Notes under the pieces: model-generated
What the model was told of the DNA's origin: nothing
Seen by the model: the letters and a program-made list of their open reading frames with translations, nothing else
Databases searched by the model: none
NCBI GenBank assembly: GCA_022641835.1
Contig: CP048726.1
Location: 1-64,000 of the forward strand
Reading direction: 5' to 3'
DNA length: 64,000 nucleotides
Source: Petasospora fabianii
Taxonomy: Eukaryota; Ascomycota; Saccharomycetes; Phaffomycetales; Wickerhamomycetaceae
Position numbers and translations under genes: made by a program
Shown here: piece by piece, positions 39,401-50,212 of the stretch
Position numbering within the stretch: the stretch's first letter is position 1
Layout: every line of letters begins with the position of its first letter

Positions 39401-40339
39401 TGATTCTGTGACTTCCTTAACAAGATAATCCGTCTTGCAGATATCACTCCAGAACATTTTGAGAAGAGTCAATGACAATGGAAGTTCAAACGTCTTGCAG
39501 GCTCTGAAGAACTTGATGATCCAACCTTTGAAGATGTCTTGGTCGATGAGATTCTCGATATAAAGATTGGAGACAAACCGAAGCATGTAGGAAATGTTTT
39601 GCTTCCAGCTCACTGTGGCTCTATGGAAGGATTCAAAATTGAGGTAATCTTGAGAGAGTTTCTCAATGAACTCTAGGACTTGTCGCGTCCATTCCTGTAC
39701 CCATTGAATCTCGATGTTGGCACCACCTTTTCTCTTCAACTGCCTCAGTTCATTTGTGCCCACACAACGTACCAACCATATGGCACGGTTGATTGGAATA
39801 TTCTTTGATAAGCACTGATCCAGCAGTGGTTTGTTTCTAATTCCATGAGGAATAGTACGTGCGAGCTTTCTTAATGGAACATCCTCCTGCGAGAGGTCTC
39901 TGAGCCATGCCTCTCTTTTCTGATCCGTGAGGGTTACCCTTGGCGGTGGCTTGTACGATCCGGGCCCGATCTTAGTGTTCAGTGTGTGAACATTTATGGA
40001 TTTGAGCAAGTTGGAAGACAACTCATCAAGGGAGTTTTCGGATCTGAGGAGTTGATGCATGATGTTTCGAGCTGACAGAAGCTCATTTCCAACGTGTGGA
40101 GCCTCAAAGAATCCCTTCTGAAGGTGGCTCTCCGCAATGAGATCCTCATCAATACTGTGCTTCCAAGGCTGGAAGTCAGGGAATCTTTGCTTACCATTGG
40201 GAGCGTTACTGTCTAGGGGGTAGACTGCTGTTGGGTGCGTAAGGTTGTATCGGCCGTTGATCAGCTCGTCTCTGGCCTGCTGAGCCTGGTGAGATTTCGG
40301 CCGTGCGCCTCCAAGCGGTGCTCGTGAGCTTCCTAGCAT
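36416..40339 (-). CDS. SRB8: Mediator kinase-module subunit Med12
   Basis: A 1307-residue, leucine-rich, alpha-helical protein. The N-terminal 200 residues are the Med12 signature region (YPLDSNAPNGKQRFPDFQPWK, then IGPGSYKPPPRVTLTDQKREAWLRDL). Srb8 links cyclin C-Cdk8 (Srb11-Srb10) and Med13 (Srb9) to Mediator, and the module mostly represses transcription. The remaining 1100 residues have no separate domain I can name. Length is within the range of yeast Srb8 proteins (about 1200-1450). ATG at 40339 is unambiguous. Confidence 0.93.
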   Translation of the reverse strand: MLGSSRAPLGGARPKSHQAQQARDELINGRYNLTHPTAVYPLDSNAPNGKQRFPDFQPWKHSIDEDLIAESHLQKGFFEAPHVGNELLSARNIMHQLLRSENSLDELSSNLLKSINVHTLNTKIGPGSYKPPPRVTLTDQKREAWLRDLSQEDVPLRKLARTIPHGIRNKPLLDQCLSKNIPINRAIWLVRCVGTNELRQLKRKGGANIEIQWVQEWTRQVLEFIEKLSQDYLNFESFHRATVSWKQNISYMLRFVSNLYIENLIDQDIFKGWIIKFFRACKTFELPLSLTLLKMFWSDICKTDYLVKEVTESLIVRYENISTMKSLLSSADITVTDSKLNEETKQELLQQFKSLIVDSFNQSVDNFVLPSNWRQLEPTLKTLLNLNDPLISKRFELISYRNQSLMINYSLDKDVSYKDIVTLFDSLGITTTTSDVVGAMLTGDWRINVNHMLRWTITKYRHDYSRIFFTADVLKKMKSGSQISSKDMEIEILSFVLDVPHLLSQIVLKNLFLLLNELSRLKLFKVSTYMRRLISSGLIYQTNNATEKQIHASILKNLRPQKSSQAVMILKNLETEKDKLGYNPEEKLKAASNLLNGLEDFFTDTEKVSYLEGLDVGLKLEVSDAYISGLLANENLFPLLTFKEFHRIVKTELFLHDLRGLFTFVMKGLESKTLEEAVVLLICDIFTTFKRVVKNITQWDAMCRLLVDNAIMMDSLTCLKKVSALLKGDPLAESLYEETESLVKAKSTHLDTVAITNSLLESGVSLQTDQLLQESNLNHCFQVLIRAFFTDNEAQRSKSAILFLLNVLKDLHTTEFNRALFVYIKKTYSNPAELFKHEPLVDLVVTDLLQLETLATMFIGFRSTVHTGIVLDVLFKDLTQTTSPEHLKLELLRSRVKVESPSLILNLFKESLAESDQKLDSIQSDSAEIISKLLPENKSNNYRSELFTCFIDILVHDRALVVTMLESLDLNSRDVLVDLLIGAITSNTDRIDTDEAGNSYSQLADLVKKLDRFNLEVFQVLLRLKLNSNTSSQELLSSLEQIITESTNKEKFFGSMFELLDASLKTKLLHQFEAMFLSSPTFPSVVQNNQVVSLEVLTDTLITLSRGCEVVPLPDEMLFSLDVSLESLIRVVSQTENSFDDLHTAIALFLKILIIHKTSLINVVIERNTIKESFLNNLVNLLSTKIVSQNLQLKNLLYDLILSIKASVNELNSSQSTMVKLPLSIMNLPAISPADNTHASTSQLKQNLHDFSITQNLYLLSKMPPAYHEMHLKPFDLVEDSNVVENMNDTAIGLQLFEAAMEKRNPS

Positions 40340-41282
40340 CTCTTCCTCGGTGTATGAAGGTCAGTTGTGTGTGTCAGCGGCTGTAATGGACCGTGGGGGA
40401 GCTCTTTAATATACGGCCCGGCCCTGTTCTCCCGCTTCCGCTTCTATCTTCTCTTTCGCGATCAATCACCAAATGCGGAGATGCGAGCTTTGATCGCGGA
40501 GGTGGATATCGACTCACACCTATCTTTGACGCCACAATGGGTTAACCTTGTTCCCAATTATTCTGCCTATATAACTATAATTGCCTGTGTATTTTTGATC
40601 ACCTCAGCCATTAGCGGTAGCTGTCTTCTTTTACTGTCGGACATTAGCTGCATGCTGCAGATCATTAGGCACTTAAAGGAAACCCGCGGCGGTTAGCGGT
40701 TCGATCCTCTACGAAATCAGATTAGATGTTAACCTGGACACCATTTTTAGTTAACACCTGAACACCAATTATAGCTGATAGCTAATATTTATACAAAACA
40801 AATCAATAGGAAGCAATTAATTGAGAATGCTCTTAGCAAAAAAAATCCCAAAAATATAGATTTCTATTTTCAACTGCTATAAATCGTCAATAGAGCTATA
40901 AATGATTTTTATCAGTGATAAATATTGAAATAATTACCAAAAGTTTAAGAATGGAGTACAATTAGCTATTGAGAAAACTACCTTGATCAAACCAATTAGA
41001 ATTACTGAGTTCGCTCATTATGGGTAAGCTATGTCTTACAGGGCAATTACAATTTGATGGACTCATTTAATGGTTCTACCCAACGTAGAGGTCAATCATT
41101 CTGGCAATTCCAAACATCTCAAGATCTGTTAAGAAGCTGATTACATAAGCAGTTTTCGCGCGTACGACGAAACCGCAGGTGAGAAGAGGTTAAGAGCTAT
41201 ACAAGTTGAATAGATACGTTTAATCCACCAGTATAGAACCGCCGAGCCAGTGGCTAGTCCTCAAAGTCATAGTACAGCAAGG
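40340..41282. promoter_or_regulatory. SRB8/SIZ1 divergent intergenic region
   Basis: 943 bp. It is AT-rich between 40730 and 41100. It has a pair of imperfect direct copies of GTTAAC...GACACCA/GAACACCA at about 40727-40770 and a CGCGCGTACG element near 41157. It probably serves both promoters. The AT-rich core could also host an origin, but no consensus can be applied without knowing the species. One small open frame lies inside it. Confidence 0.45.
40481..40696 (+). CDS. Possible small membrane-protein ORF
   Basis: An ATG-started frame of 71 codons with a hydrophobic stretch (IIACVFLITSAISGSCLLLL, about 31-50) and a basic tail. It starts 141 bp from the SRB8 ATG, inside its promoter. I do not recognise it. 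It may be a chance frame; only conservation in related species would decide. Confidence 0.2.
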   Translation: MRALIAEVDIDSHLSLTPQWVNLVPNYSAYITIIACVFLITSAISGSCLLLLSDISCMLQIIRHLKETRGG

Positions 41283-44200
41283 ATGAGCACCTCACATTAC
41301 GTGGAGGCACAAGTAAGTAGCGATATGGGGATCGCTTCCCCCAGCGGCAAACAATCTCGCATCATCTGCTAACACAGACAAACAGGGCGTCTTTCAGAAC
41401 ATATGTCTTTTGAAGTTGCCACAGTTGAAGCAGATAGCCCGATCAGTGGGTCTTGCTCAATCAGGGAGAAAAGCAGATATTCAGGATAGGGTTAACCAGT
41501 TTATCCAGATTGGTTTGAACAACAATGATAGTGCTCGTGTGTTCGCTATCAAGGAACTCGTCCTCGACTTGCTCAACAACAGACAGTTGCAGAGCTACGA
41601 TACGCTCCTCCATAAGTATGCACCAGCTGGTTCACATAGCCGGCAGTCATCACAATCACAACCATACTCTCAACCATCTTCAACCAAGAAACCATGGCTT
41701 TTCTTTAGAGAGAATCCATTCTTCGTTCTCAAGAAATTGGTGACGCCTCACGCTGGGCTTTGCCCGAAAGCACCAGAAGGAAGAGGAACCGGCTCACTAA
41801 CGTTCACCCTATCGGACAATGATCTTCACAACTTGAAGAATAACAGACTGTCTAAGTTGTTACTTCTTTGTGGTGCTTATGACTCCTACAAACCTACCAC
41901 TGACGTTAACATTGAGTTCCCTTCTCCAATCGAGATCCACTTCAATGGCACACACGTCAAAGATAATGTTAAGGGTATCAAGGGAAAGCCTGGGACGACA
42001 AAGCCGGCCAATTTGACGCCGTATGTGAGGCAGAAGAATGATCTCAACATCATTTATGCCTTTAGTAAGTCAGACTACCTCGTCTTCTGTTATATTGTCG
42101 AGGAGGTTCCAGCAGAGAAGATACTTGCAAAAGTTTTAGCTAACCCTCGTACACTAATGCAAACCACCCTTGATACATTCAATAAGAATACAAACGATGA
42201 AGATGCCGATGATGAGATCGAAGAAATGGCTACTCGCTTGAGCTTGAAATGTCCTGTGTCGTTCACTCGCATGAAATATCCGGTCAAAAGCATACACTGT
42301 AACCATTTGACATGCTTCGATGCATTATCCTTTATTTACCTCCAAGAGCAAGCCTCTACATGGACTTGTCCCATCTGCAACAACGGTGTCCGCGTGAAAG
42401 ATTTGTCTTTAAACGAGTACGTGTTGGATATTTTGAAGAGAACCCCAGAGGACTGTGATACAGTAGAGATTGAGCTCGACGGATCTTGGGTACCATTGTT
42501 CGAGGATGACGATGGAAACTATCATAGAAGAGATGGCTCTGGTACTGTTAAAAAAGGAGAAGATGCAGGCTCTACACCAGCCATCTCTGGTCCAGCAACG
42601 CCAATACAAGTTTCCATTGAATCAGATGTCTCACCTACCCCACCTCGTGTTGCTTCACATAGGAAGGCATCACCAATTGTGATCAGCTTGGATTCCGATG
42701 ACGAGGAATTTGATCTTGATTTGGCTGACTCGCGTCCAACACCGAGTGTTACACCATCTGTACCGAGTGTTACACCATCTGTGCCGAGTGTTACACCATC
42801 TGTGCCTCCTTTAACCTCACTTCCATTGTCCGCTCCAGTACCAACATCAACATCATCGTCAATATCAACACCAACATCAACACCAACCCCAACACCAGTA
42901 CCGGCACCAGTGTCAGCATCAGCATCGGTATCAGCACCAGCATCAAGGTCAACATCAGGACCAGCATCAGCACCAACATCAGCGCCAATATCAGCGCCAG
43001 CACCAGCACTCGCACGGATATCCGATTCTTTACAACCGGGATCGGGCGAGCAGCGTTCAAATGAAAGCACACCTTCATCGCACACAGCTTCGAACAAATC
43101 TCCAGGAGCGCCTAACTCCATTGCTTTACCACAAAGTGCCATGAATGCATCATCTGAGCCCAATTATAACCAGACCGCTGAGCTTAACTATCCTGCAGCA
43201 CCATCACCTATGGCGGGCCCACAGGCACAACCAGTTCATGCAGCACCAGAGAAGACATCCCCATTGGTACGACAACAGCCAACTCCACCGTCCTCAACCC
43301 TGCATTTGAGTAGTCCATCTGAAACTATGAAACGTGGTCCTCCAAATATGCATCCGGTTGCTGAATCTTCGCTCCCTACTGGGCCACAGCCACAGACAAC
43401 GGCTCCAGCAACAGCCACACAGCCTAAAACGTTGTCGGTTTCATCGCCAGCACCAGCACCAGCACCACCAGTTCCAGCTGCTGCTTCATCCATTCTGCTT
43501 CAGCCAAGAGCTGCCTTATCAGGCTCCTCCCAACAAGCCAACACCAATGCCGGGCCTTCCCATCCTCAGCAAAATCAGACAAGATCTCAAACTTTGGCAA
43601 CTTCCCCGGGTTTGATGAATCCACCTAGCCAATCATTCAGTAATGGTCCATCTCCAACGATCCAATCCCCTTCTTTGGGTGCTAATCTTGGCTCACTAAT
43701 TAATTCCTCGAATGCTTCACCACCTGGCGTCCCTCAGATGACCCAATCAAGTTTGTCTGGAAGACCACCTCTTGCAACTTCTCAATCACGAGAGGAGACG
43801 TCGAGGGCCAGTCAAGTTTCGAACTCCGCTCCACCAACTACTATGTCATCTTCTCCCCAATTGGCCCAAGCGCCACGAGCCCAAAGTTTCTCACCGTCAA
43901 CACTCCAGAGTGGTATTACCACAATGTCTACATACGAGCAGGAGAAGAGCGAGCTGCAAGCCCTTGGTGTAAAGCTTCAGATGATCCAAAAGTTGAAACA
44001 ACAGTCTGCTTCCAAACCATCCAATCAACCACCTAAACCTCCCCCACATAGAGTTACAACTTCCGCCCCGTCCTCCTTTATCAGTCCGAGTGGAACTACT
44101 ACGACGAAGACGACAGCTCCAGTAGAACAACCAGGTGTTGCACCATCCACAAGCCAGGTGTCTCAAAATAGCACGCAGCTCAGTCCATCAACTGGTGGAG

Positions 44201-44838
44201 CGGCTCCACTTACGGGCGAACAAAGACATCTAGCACCTGTAATCCCGATGAAACGCCATACTTCTAACCCTTCTGTTGCTACTGAGGCTCAAAACGCCCT
44301 TAGAGCCAACTTGTTGTCCTACAATGAGAGAAATGGGTTGACCAGAGCCAAGACGATTGGCCCTCCTGTTGGAAATAGCAATGCTATGGGCCACATACAA
44401 GCTCTCAATAATGACATCAGAAGGTCAACAAGTCAAAACAATACTGTGAATACAAGCCCACCAACTGGGCAAACAGCCGAAGTTTCCCCAGTACCGACGA
44501 ACCCAACATTGGAAAGAGCTGAAAGCGTTGATAGAGCACCAACTTTCTCTCCATCTAGATTTTCTAGTGGTACCACTACATCCAACGGTACCGGTCATGC
44601 TTCTTCTGCACCGCCTGCGGTTCCAGCTGGTAAGAGCATCCTTGGTATCAAGACTGCACAGCCGACCAGCAGACCGAAACCACCACCAAACTTGTTTATT
44701 CCATCGAGATTCCCACCGCATACATCACTGGAGAAAAAGAGAGCCGCGTCAAATGGTACCTCACAGCCTTCTAAGAAGCAAGCCGTTGGTAGCAACGCCC
44801 AGGATGATGATGATGACGTCCCGCTTGGTCGCCGATGA
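41283..44838 (+). CDS. SIZ1: Siz/PIAS-type SUMO E3 ligase (spliced)
   Basis: Exons 41283-41312 and 41386-44838 give 1160 residues starting MSTSHYVEAQ. The second exon begins GVFQNICLLKLPQLKQ, so the splice restores the start of the SAP DNA-binding domain (about residues 12-48). A PINIT domain (about 105-260) and the SP-RING follow (CPVSFTRMKYPVKSIHCNHLTC...CPIC, about 295-345). Acidic SUMO-interaction-like segments (IVISLDSDDEEFDL) come next. The remaining 700 residues are low-complexity Ser/Thr/Pro/Ala/Gln, including a 21-bp tandem repeat. Siz proteins attach SUMO to PCNA, septins and other nuclear targets. The next gene, convergent and 83 bp away, is POL3. Confidence 0.93.
41313..41385 (+). 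other. Spliceosomal intron in SIZ1
   Basis: 73-nt phase 0 intron after codon 10: donor GTAAGT, branch TGCTAAC, acceptor ACAG at 41385. A closer ACAG lies only about six bases after the branch site and would not keep frame. Confidence 0.88.
42742..42804 (+). repeat. 21-bp in-frame tandem repeat in SIZ1
   Basis: Three near-identical units of 21 bp encoding PSVTPSV. They are followed by an imperfect trinucleotide-like array (about 42840-43015) coding for Ser, Thr, Pro and Ala. The length is likely variable between strains. Confidence 0.85.
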
Positions 44839-44921
44839 TGCTATGTCTAATGCCTTACGAGATTAATGTATGAACCTTTACCATTATGCAATAAATAACG
44901 ATAGTAACCACCATAAAGCAT

Positions 44922-47900
44922 TCACCACAGAGTGTCGTTCCATTTTTGAAGTTCTGATGATTGCTGAATCACATCCTTTTGGGCTTTCTTTCTCATATAA
45001 AAGATTGGACAATCCTTATTGGCACACAACACGTCTTGGTGTAAGGAACCTTGGCATCTCTGACACTGTGTCCAAAGTCGTGAGAACTTGATCTCCAAAG
45101 AGTTCAAAGATGCAAGTGCCTCACTGTAAAGCTGGCCAGCCTTGGGCTTACAGTTAGAGCAGAGAGCACCCTGGTTGTTCTTTGGGAGAGCTGTCTTACA
45201 ACCTTTACAAGTTTCAACCTTTTTGACAAATCTCATCAAGCCACCAGTGGTAGGTGCAGCAACAGTGACAGTTCTGGTATGTGCACCATTGAGGAGTTCT
45301 TTACTTCTCTTCTCACCCAAGATTGGCTCGAAGATTCTGATCAACGGGTTAGAAAGTTGGTTCTCGAGATAGTACTTGGTATCAATCGGCAGGTTATGCT
45401 CCAAAACGTAGAGTGGATCCTCAGACTTCTCATAAGCTTTAGTACCGGCAGTTTTGATGACAACGTAGGCAACACGATCACCAAGCGTTGGCGCAGAACC
45501 AGCATCTCTCTTTTTCATTCTTTCGGCCAACTCAACATGCGGTTGCTTATTGGCATAGTCCTGTCTTGACAGAGCCTTGGTGATGACAAGCTGCTGCATA
45601 TCGATTCTGTTCTGCAACAAATCAGCAATGGTCTGCTTCACATAAGCCTCTGCCCCTGGGACATCTCTCTTCTCAAGAATCAGCTCCAACACTTTGGTAA
45701 TGACATTAGAGACGAGACGACAGTTATCTCTTCTAACGGTTTCAATACCTTTGGTATCCATCTTGTCAAATTTGTCAGTTCTTGTCCAATACAAACCGGC
45801 ATATCTCTTCTTGTTAATCAAAAGGTATGGGAAGTAAACTTTTTCAAACTCCAACTTAATAGGGTTTATGAATTTGGTAGACACATAATCCGCAGCTTCT
45901 TGTCCCAGTTCCATGCAAGTCTCCAGGTCATCGTAACCGAACTTGACCATGACAGAATCTGTATCACCATAGATGACTTCAGCATCGTACTTGAAACCAT
46001 TGGCGATGGTGTAATGGTTTTGGACTTCCTGCTTTGTCTTTTCAATCATCTCTCTACCGAAAGCTGTGACGGAAGAGGATATGGCCAAACAAGGAAGCTT
46101 ACCGATCGTGGCACCTGTGAAACCATAGACGGAGTTAGCAGAGATCTTCAAGGCGAGCTGTCTACCGTTCAAAACACCCTTTTTGAATGGATCAGTCTCG
46201 TTCTTGAGGTCATTCTTGGCCTTCTTTCTGGCAGACAACAACTCCTCCAAGATGATAGGCAAAAGACCTTTTCTCTTCGTAGACTTGACAAAACAGTCAC
46301 CAGATGGAGCCTGAGTGTAGTCAACATCCTTTTGCAAACCAAGCTTTTGGATGGTGGCTTTATTTAGAAGGGTAGTGTAACACAGATTGTGTGCCATCAT
46401 GATACTCGGGTAAAGAGAACTGAAATCGAGAGTGGCAATTGGTACATCGTAGTAACCTCTCTTTGGTTCAATAACTGTGGCACCTTCATACTGGACATCT
46501 GAACTTCCGTTTTGTTGTAGGTTAGGTATGACAATATCCTTTTCAAGGCACTTCCTGTAAAGTTGTGAGACAACCTTGATCTGTTGTCCTCTGGTCAAAA
46601 GGAATGAGAACGGGACACCTGTGACTCTCGCCATCTCTGTGTAGTTGACAAGACACATGAGTTTTTCAAGTAATCTCAAAGGTAAGTATGCATCCTTAAG
46701 ACAGTAAACCGCCAAACGTCTTCTTGTCTCACTGTTACCATTTTGAAGGTCAGTGATGTTAGAATGTTGAACTTCTTCCTTTTGTTCATTTAAAAAATGT
46801 GCAGACACCGAGTTTAATGTGTATGATCTCAATTTATACTCTCTCTGGATAAATTGAAGAAGATCCAACTGCATTCTTCCATCAATATTGATAACTTTAG
46901 ATTCTCTGGTACCAAAAGCCTTTGAACTGAATGTGGAGTCCTTAGCTTCTTGTTTGACATGTTTGAGTCTTCCAAAGAATGGGAAAGAGTCTAGTTTCAA
47001 AGCCTTAGCACGGTCCAAAAGATATGGAAGATCGAAATTTGTGGTGTTATAACCGATGATGACATCTGCATCGACTTTTACGATGAATTCCTTCCATGCC
47101 ATTAACATCTCTCTTTCATCAGCATGTTCAAATACTTGAGAACCGGTGATTGGAGCACAAGAGTTGACAGTGAAGACATTACGCACGAATGGTCTTGATT
47201 CACCGGATCTTGAAACGACATTAGCAATTTGAATAACTGGATCATAGTTTGCCTCTGGGAAGATACCTTTTCTACCAGCACATTCGATATCGAACGAAAG
47301 GATACGAAGTGGGGCACTCTTGAGCCATTCACCTTCTGGAGAACGAGAGATTAAGTCGTGATAGTCGATATTCACCTCGAGTTGACAATGTGAGATCTTG
47401 TTGTGAGTTGGAACCATTGTGTACTTACCCTTGGGCAGTGTGATCCAACTCATACCAGTGATTTTACAATCAATCATCATTCTCATGAGGTATTGGATGT
47501 TGTCGTAAGTCATTGTACCGTCTCCTCCACTTTGGAACATTCCATTGAATGAGACTTGACCTCTTTCAAAAGCTGCTCTGATCTTTGGGAGGTCCTTAGC
47601 GTTAACAGCAATAATCTTAAGGAATGCTAGTTTTTGATCACCATTGAAACCCCAAATGGATTCCTTGAGACAGATTTCAACAGAATGAACACCTTGGAAG
47701 TTTTGTTGAAGATGTTGAGTAAAATCCTTAATGTGTTCTTTTCTAAAATTGAGTGGTGCTGGAAGATAAAAGTAATGAAGGAAACCTGTAACGTTACATA
47801 GAACGGAATAACCTTCTTCGGTGACACCAAAGAACTTGACTGCAGAAGAGCCGTCTGTCAGTGCTTCTTCAGCATCTAATTGTTGGAAGGAGATATCATG

Positions 47901-48236
47901 TGTTGATGGTTGGAAATCTGCCGGTAGAGTAGGTCTCCCCCATTTCTGATCTTCACTACTGGTAACTTCCTCCTTAGTCATTGTCATGAGTTCCTTTTCG
48001 AATTTAGATGGTTCAACAGAGGCCTTTGAAGCCTTTGTCTTGTATGGTTGTGATGAATGAAGATGAATTTCATCAGTTGTTGTCTGTAATGATACTGGAA
48101 GGGAATGTGCATCATAATGTAGTTGTTCCTGAGTATTAATGGGCGTATGATCAAACTCCTTAGGATCTATAACTTTTGCCTTCTTGATATCCTGTTCATT
48201 CTCGAGCTCAACGAGCACTCTTTTGCCCGTGGACAT
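44922..48236 (-). CDS. POL3: DNA polymerase delta catalytic subunit
   Basis: An 1104-residue family B polymerase, the lagging-strand replicase. Proofreading exonuclease residues are Asp316 and Glu318 (in [10 protein letters not shown]), the Exo II segment YNTTNFD (396-402) and Exo [12 protein letters not shown] (Asp515). Polymerase motif A is DFSSLYPS (604-611) and motif C YGDTDS (756-761). Two C-terminal cysteine clusters are present. CysA is a zinc site in CKGCKTALP...CSNCK. CysB, in CQRCQ...CANKDC, holds the iron-sulphur cluster that binds the B subunit. All catalytic residues are intact. An ACGCGT box 49 bp before the ATG fits cell-cycle (G1/S) control. Confidence 0.98.
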   Translation of the reverse strand: MSTGKRVLVELENEQDIKKAKVIDPKEFDHTPINTQEQLHYDAHSLPVSLQTTTDEIHLHSSQPYKTKASKASVEPSKFEKELMTMTKEEVTSSEDQKWGRPTLPADFQPSTHDISFQQLDAEEALTDGSSAVKFFGVTEEGYSVLCNVTGFLHYFYLPAPLNFRKEHIKDFTQHLQQNFQGVHSVEICLKESIWGFNGDQKLAFLKIIAVNAKDLPKIRAAFERGQVSFNGMFQSGGDGTMTYDNIQYLMRMMIDCKITGMSWITLPKGKYTMVPTHNKISHCQLEVNIDYHDLISRSPEGEWLKSAPLRILSFDIECAGRKGIFPEANYDPVIQIANVVSRSGESRPFVRNVFTVNSCAPITGSQVFEHADEREMLMAWKEFIVKVDADVIIGYNTTNFDLPYLLDRAKALKLDSFPFFGRLKHVKQEAKDSTFSSKAFGTRESKVINIDGRMQLDLLQFIQREYKLRSYTLNSVSAHFLNEQKEEVQHSNITDLQNGNSETRRRLAVYCLKDAYLPLRLLEKLMCLVNYTEMARVTGVPFSFLLTRGQQIKVVSQLYRKCLEKDIVIPNLQQNGSSDVQYEGATVIEPKRGYYDVPIATLDFSSLYPSIMMAHNLCYTTLLNKATIQKLGLQKDVDYTQAPSGDCFVKSTKRKGLLPIILEELLSARKKAKNDLKNETDPFKKGVLNGRQLALKISANSVYGFTGATIGKLPCLAISSSVTAFGREMIEKTKQEVQNHYTIANGFKYDAEVIYGDTDSVMVKFGYDDLETCMELGQEAADYVSTKFINPIKLEFEKVYFPYLLINKKRYAGLYWTRTDKFDKMDTKGIETVRRDNCRLVSNVITKVLELILEKRDVPGAEAYVKQTIADLLQNRIDMQQLVITKALSRQDYANKQPHVELAERMKKRDAGSAPTLGDRVAYVVIKTAGTKAYEKSEDPLYVLEHNLPIDTKYYLENQLSNPLIRIFEPILGEKRSKELLNGAHTRTVTVAAPTTGGLMRFVKKVETCKGCKTALPKNNQGALCSNCKPKAGQLYSEALASLNSLEIKFSRLWTQCQRCQGSLHQDVLCANKDCPIFYMRKKAQKDVIQQSSELQKWNDTLW

Positions 48237-48284
48237 TATTGGTATGTGTATCTGTCAGAGAACAATATCAGTCTCAGAGAGTAG

Positions 48285-48290
48285 ACGCGT
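48285..48290. promoter_or_regulatory. MCB (ACGCGT) in the POL3 promoter
   Basis: A perfect MluI cell-cycle box 49 bp upstream of the POL3 ATG, with more CGCG-containing elements at 48331-48395. MBF-bound MCBs drive G1/S expression of replication genes in yeasts, including S. cerevisiae POL3. Binding here is inferred. Confidence 0.6.
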
Positions 48291-48903
48291 GCGATGACCG
48301 TGTTTTCACAATTGAACTATAGAGATGATGGCGCGTCGCGTAGTTTCGCGTAGCAAAAAAACTGAGCGAGCGCGTCAAGTGGCGGATTCGCGAATTTATT
48401 TATTTGCTTAGTCATCGCTAGAAAAAGTAGTCACGTGAGTAGACTATATAATGGAAGCTCGATTACTATATGGATAGAAAGCATATTGGTCTAGGGACTA
48501 GGGAATGATGTGGACTAGACTAGAGGGGCCATAGGGCGGTAACCTTATATAGTCCCAGTGCCAGTAGTTGATCACTATAGATAAAGTATCTGACTGGGAT
48601 TGTCAGCTTAGTTCCGACTCTTCTCATTGGACCACCAATTGTAATACATGATTCTCTATACTAAAATAACATGTAAATGATACATTGTGTGAGTCTTTTA
48701 TCCATTGGTTAAATCAAACTAAAACACTTTTAATAATTCTAAGCGAAGGTTTGTTTCTGCAATATTGGAAACGACTTAAGTCTGTTAATAATACAGTTCT
48801 TTTCTTTTTCGTAGTCCTTAGTCCCTCCAGTGGCTTTTAGCCACACTTCCAAAAGTATTTACATAACCACTCACAAGACCACTGGTTCAGATAGCTTCTA
48901 CTT

Positions 48904-48942
48904 ATGCTTCTCTATTAGAAGCATCCAGATAACTATAGTTAT
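48904..48942. repeat. Two adjacent palindromic elements
   Basis: ATGCTTCT and AGAAGCAT (8-bp arms, 5-bp loop, 48904-48924) are followed by a perfect 14-bp palindrome ATAACTATAGTTAT (48929-48942). Both lie in the gene-poor stretch. Confidence 0.8.
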
Positions 48943-50088
48943 ACTAATTATGACATAAAATAGTACCCAGTCACCACCAAAAACGGTAACCCTCTCAAAA
49001 AGAAACGGACGGGCAGGAAATTTTTCGAGCTGCAGCTCATGGATTACAACAAAGTGCGTTAAGATGCAGATGTCGAATCTCCGATTAATCTTTACTATGA
49101 AGGGTTAGTTTAGTTAATGAGTCTGTAGACCTGTTAAGTGAGTAAAGAATATTATGTTAATGTAATTAGATGTTAAGGGTGGTGTGTTCTATTTACTTCT
49201 TTCTGGTCAACCCCTGCTCAGCTAGTTAGTTAAAGATGTAGTTGACCGCATCGACAACTATTTACAGCGGACGCTTTATGATTATCTCTTTGATCAATCT
49301 TTACAGTGAAGTACTAATCTCCCAGACAAAAACATATACCTGATCTTCCTTGACACACATATTACCCAATCTTCCTTAATACACATATGGTATAACACTA
49401 CTTGACATGCTAATAACAAGCTTAATTCATTGGGGTTTTCTTTTGCACAGGGTGCCCTCTTGGCATTGCGGAAATTATCAAAGCAGGACTTACACTCAAC
49501 TCAAGATATACAAGACACCCCAATTTTACCGATCAACTGATAAAATATACATCAGATGTTTAACTAGTCAAGGTACGTTTGTTAGTCAAGAAAAGAAGCC
49601 AAGATACTCACTTGACTTTGAAGTTCTAGAAAGTTTAGTTAAGCTCATAGATCCTGACACTGACGTCTCCCCACCTCTGCATAGGGAAAGCCATCAGCAG
49701 CAGCATTTACATGAAGGATCAGCGGATGCCGGGATTTGTATGTATTTAGCTGTATACATAATAGTAGAATTGACACTTTGTTATTTTTTAGACCCGCCTC
49801 GCTTGGTTGGTTAGTGGTTGTTGGGTCAGTACCAAATTTTAATAGGTAAGCTATTAGAAAGACCCAACGCAAAACAGCCAGCCACAAGACGTTAGAAACA
49901 CAAGCCAAGAGAGCCAAGAGAACCAAACCAAGAATGGATTAACTCCGCCCCTCTAAACATGAAGAGAAATGGAACTTTTTCAAATATCCGTCGGGCGTAG
50001 CAGTGTATGTCCGTCGCCGCATCCAAACGCAAGGGCTCAACGGCTTACAGGCTCAAGCAAATGCATGAAAGACCAAGCTTTTTCAACG

Positions 50089-50095
50089 CACACCC
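50089..50095 (+). promoter_or_regulatory. YRCACCC (Aft-type) motif upstream of the first transporter
   Basis: CACACCC, 160 bp before the ATG, matches the core of iron-responsive Aft1/Aft2 sites. A 7-bp degenerate motif occurs often by chance, so support is weak and rests on the gene's function. Confidence 0.3.
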
Positions 50096-50203
50096 TTAAA
50101 ATTGACTAAAAGCACCTCCTGTTATGCATCTTACATATATATAAGACACCTGGAATCGCCCTTCGAGATATCAAAACCATCTAAACAATAGCGAGGGGCC
50201 CGC

Positions 50204-50212
50204 TTATCTGAT
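50204..50212 (-). promoter_or_regulatory. ATCWGATAA iron-GATA factor site
   Basis: On the minus strand this reads ATCAGATAA, an exact match to the consensus of iron-sensing GATA repressors (Fep1, Sfu1, SreA). It is 42 bp before the transporter ATG. Chance expectation for this 9-mer on both strands is about one per 65 kb, so its position is suggestive. Confidence 0.45.

Noticed and set aside
40690-40715. B-box-like GGTTCGATCC, possible tRNA
   Set aside because: The flanking bases do not form a five-pair T stem, and no A box, anticodon arm or acceptor stem can be drawn around it.
42522-43163. 213-codon Asp/Gly/Ala/Val-rich frame antisense to SIZ1
   Set aside because: A repeat artefact of the Ser/Thr/Pro/Ala codons of SIZ1 read on the other strand.
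48450-49000. Possible solo long terminal repeat
   Set aside because: The AT-rich sequence gives that impression, but no paired ends, target-site duplication or primer-binding site could be found by reading.
49407-49814. 135-codon plus-strand frame in the gene-poor stretch
   Set aside because: It has an ATG but no recognisable domain, unusual composition and no gene-like context. I could not tell it from chance or decayed sequence.
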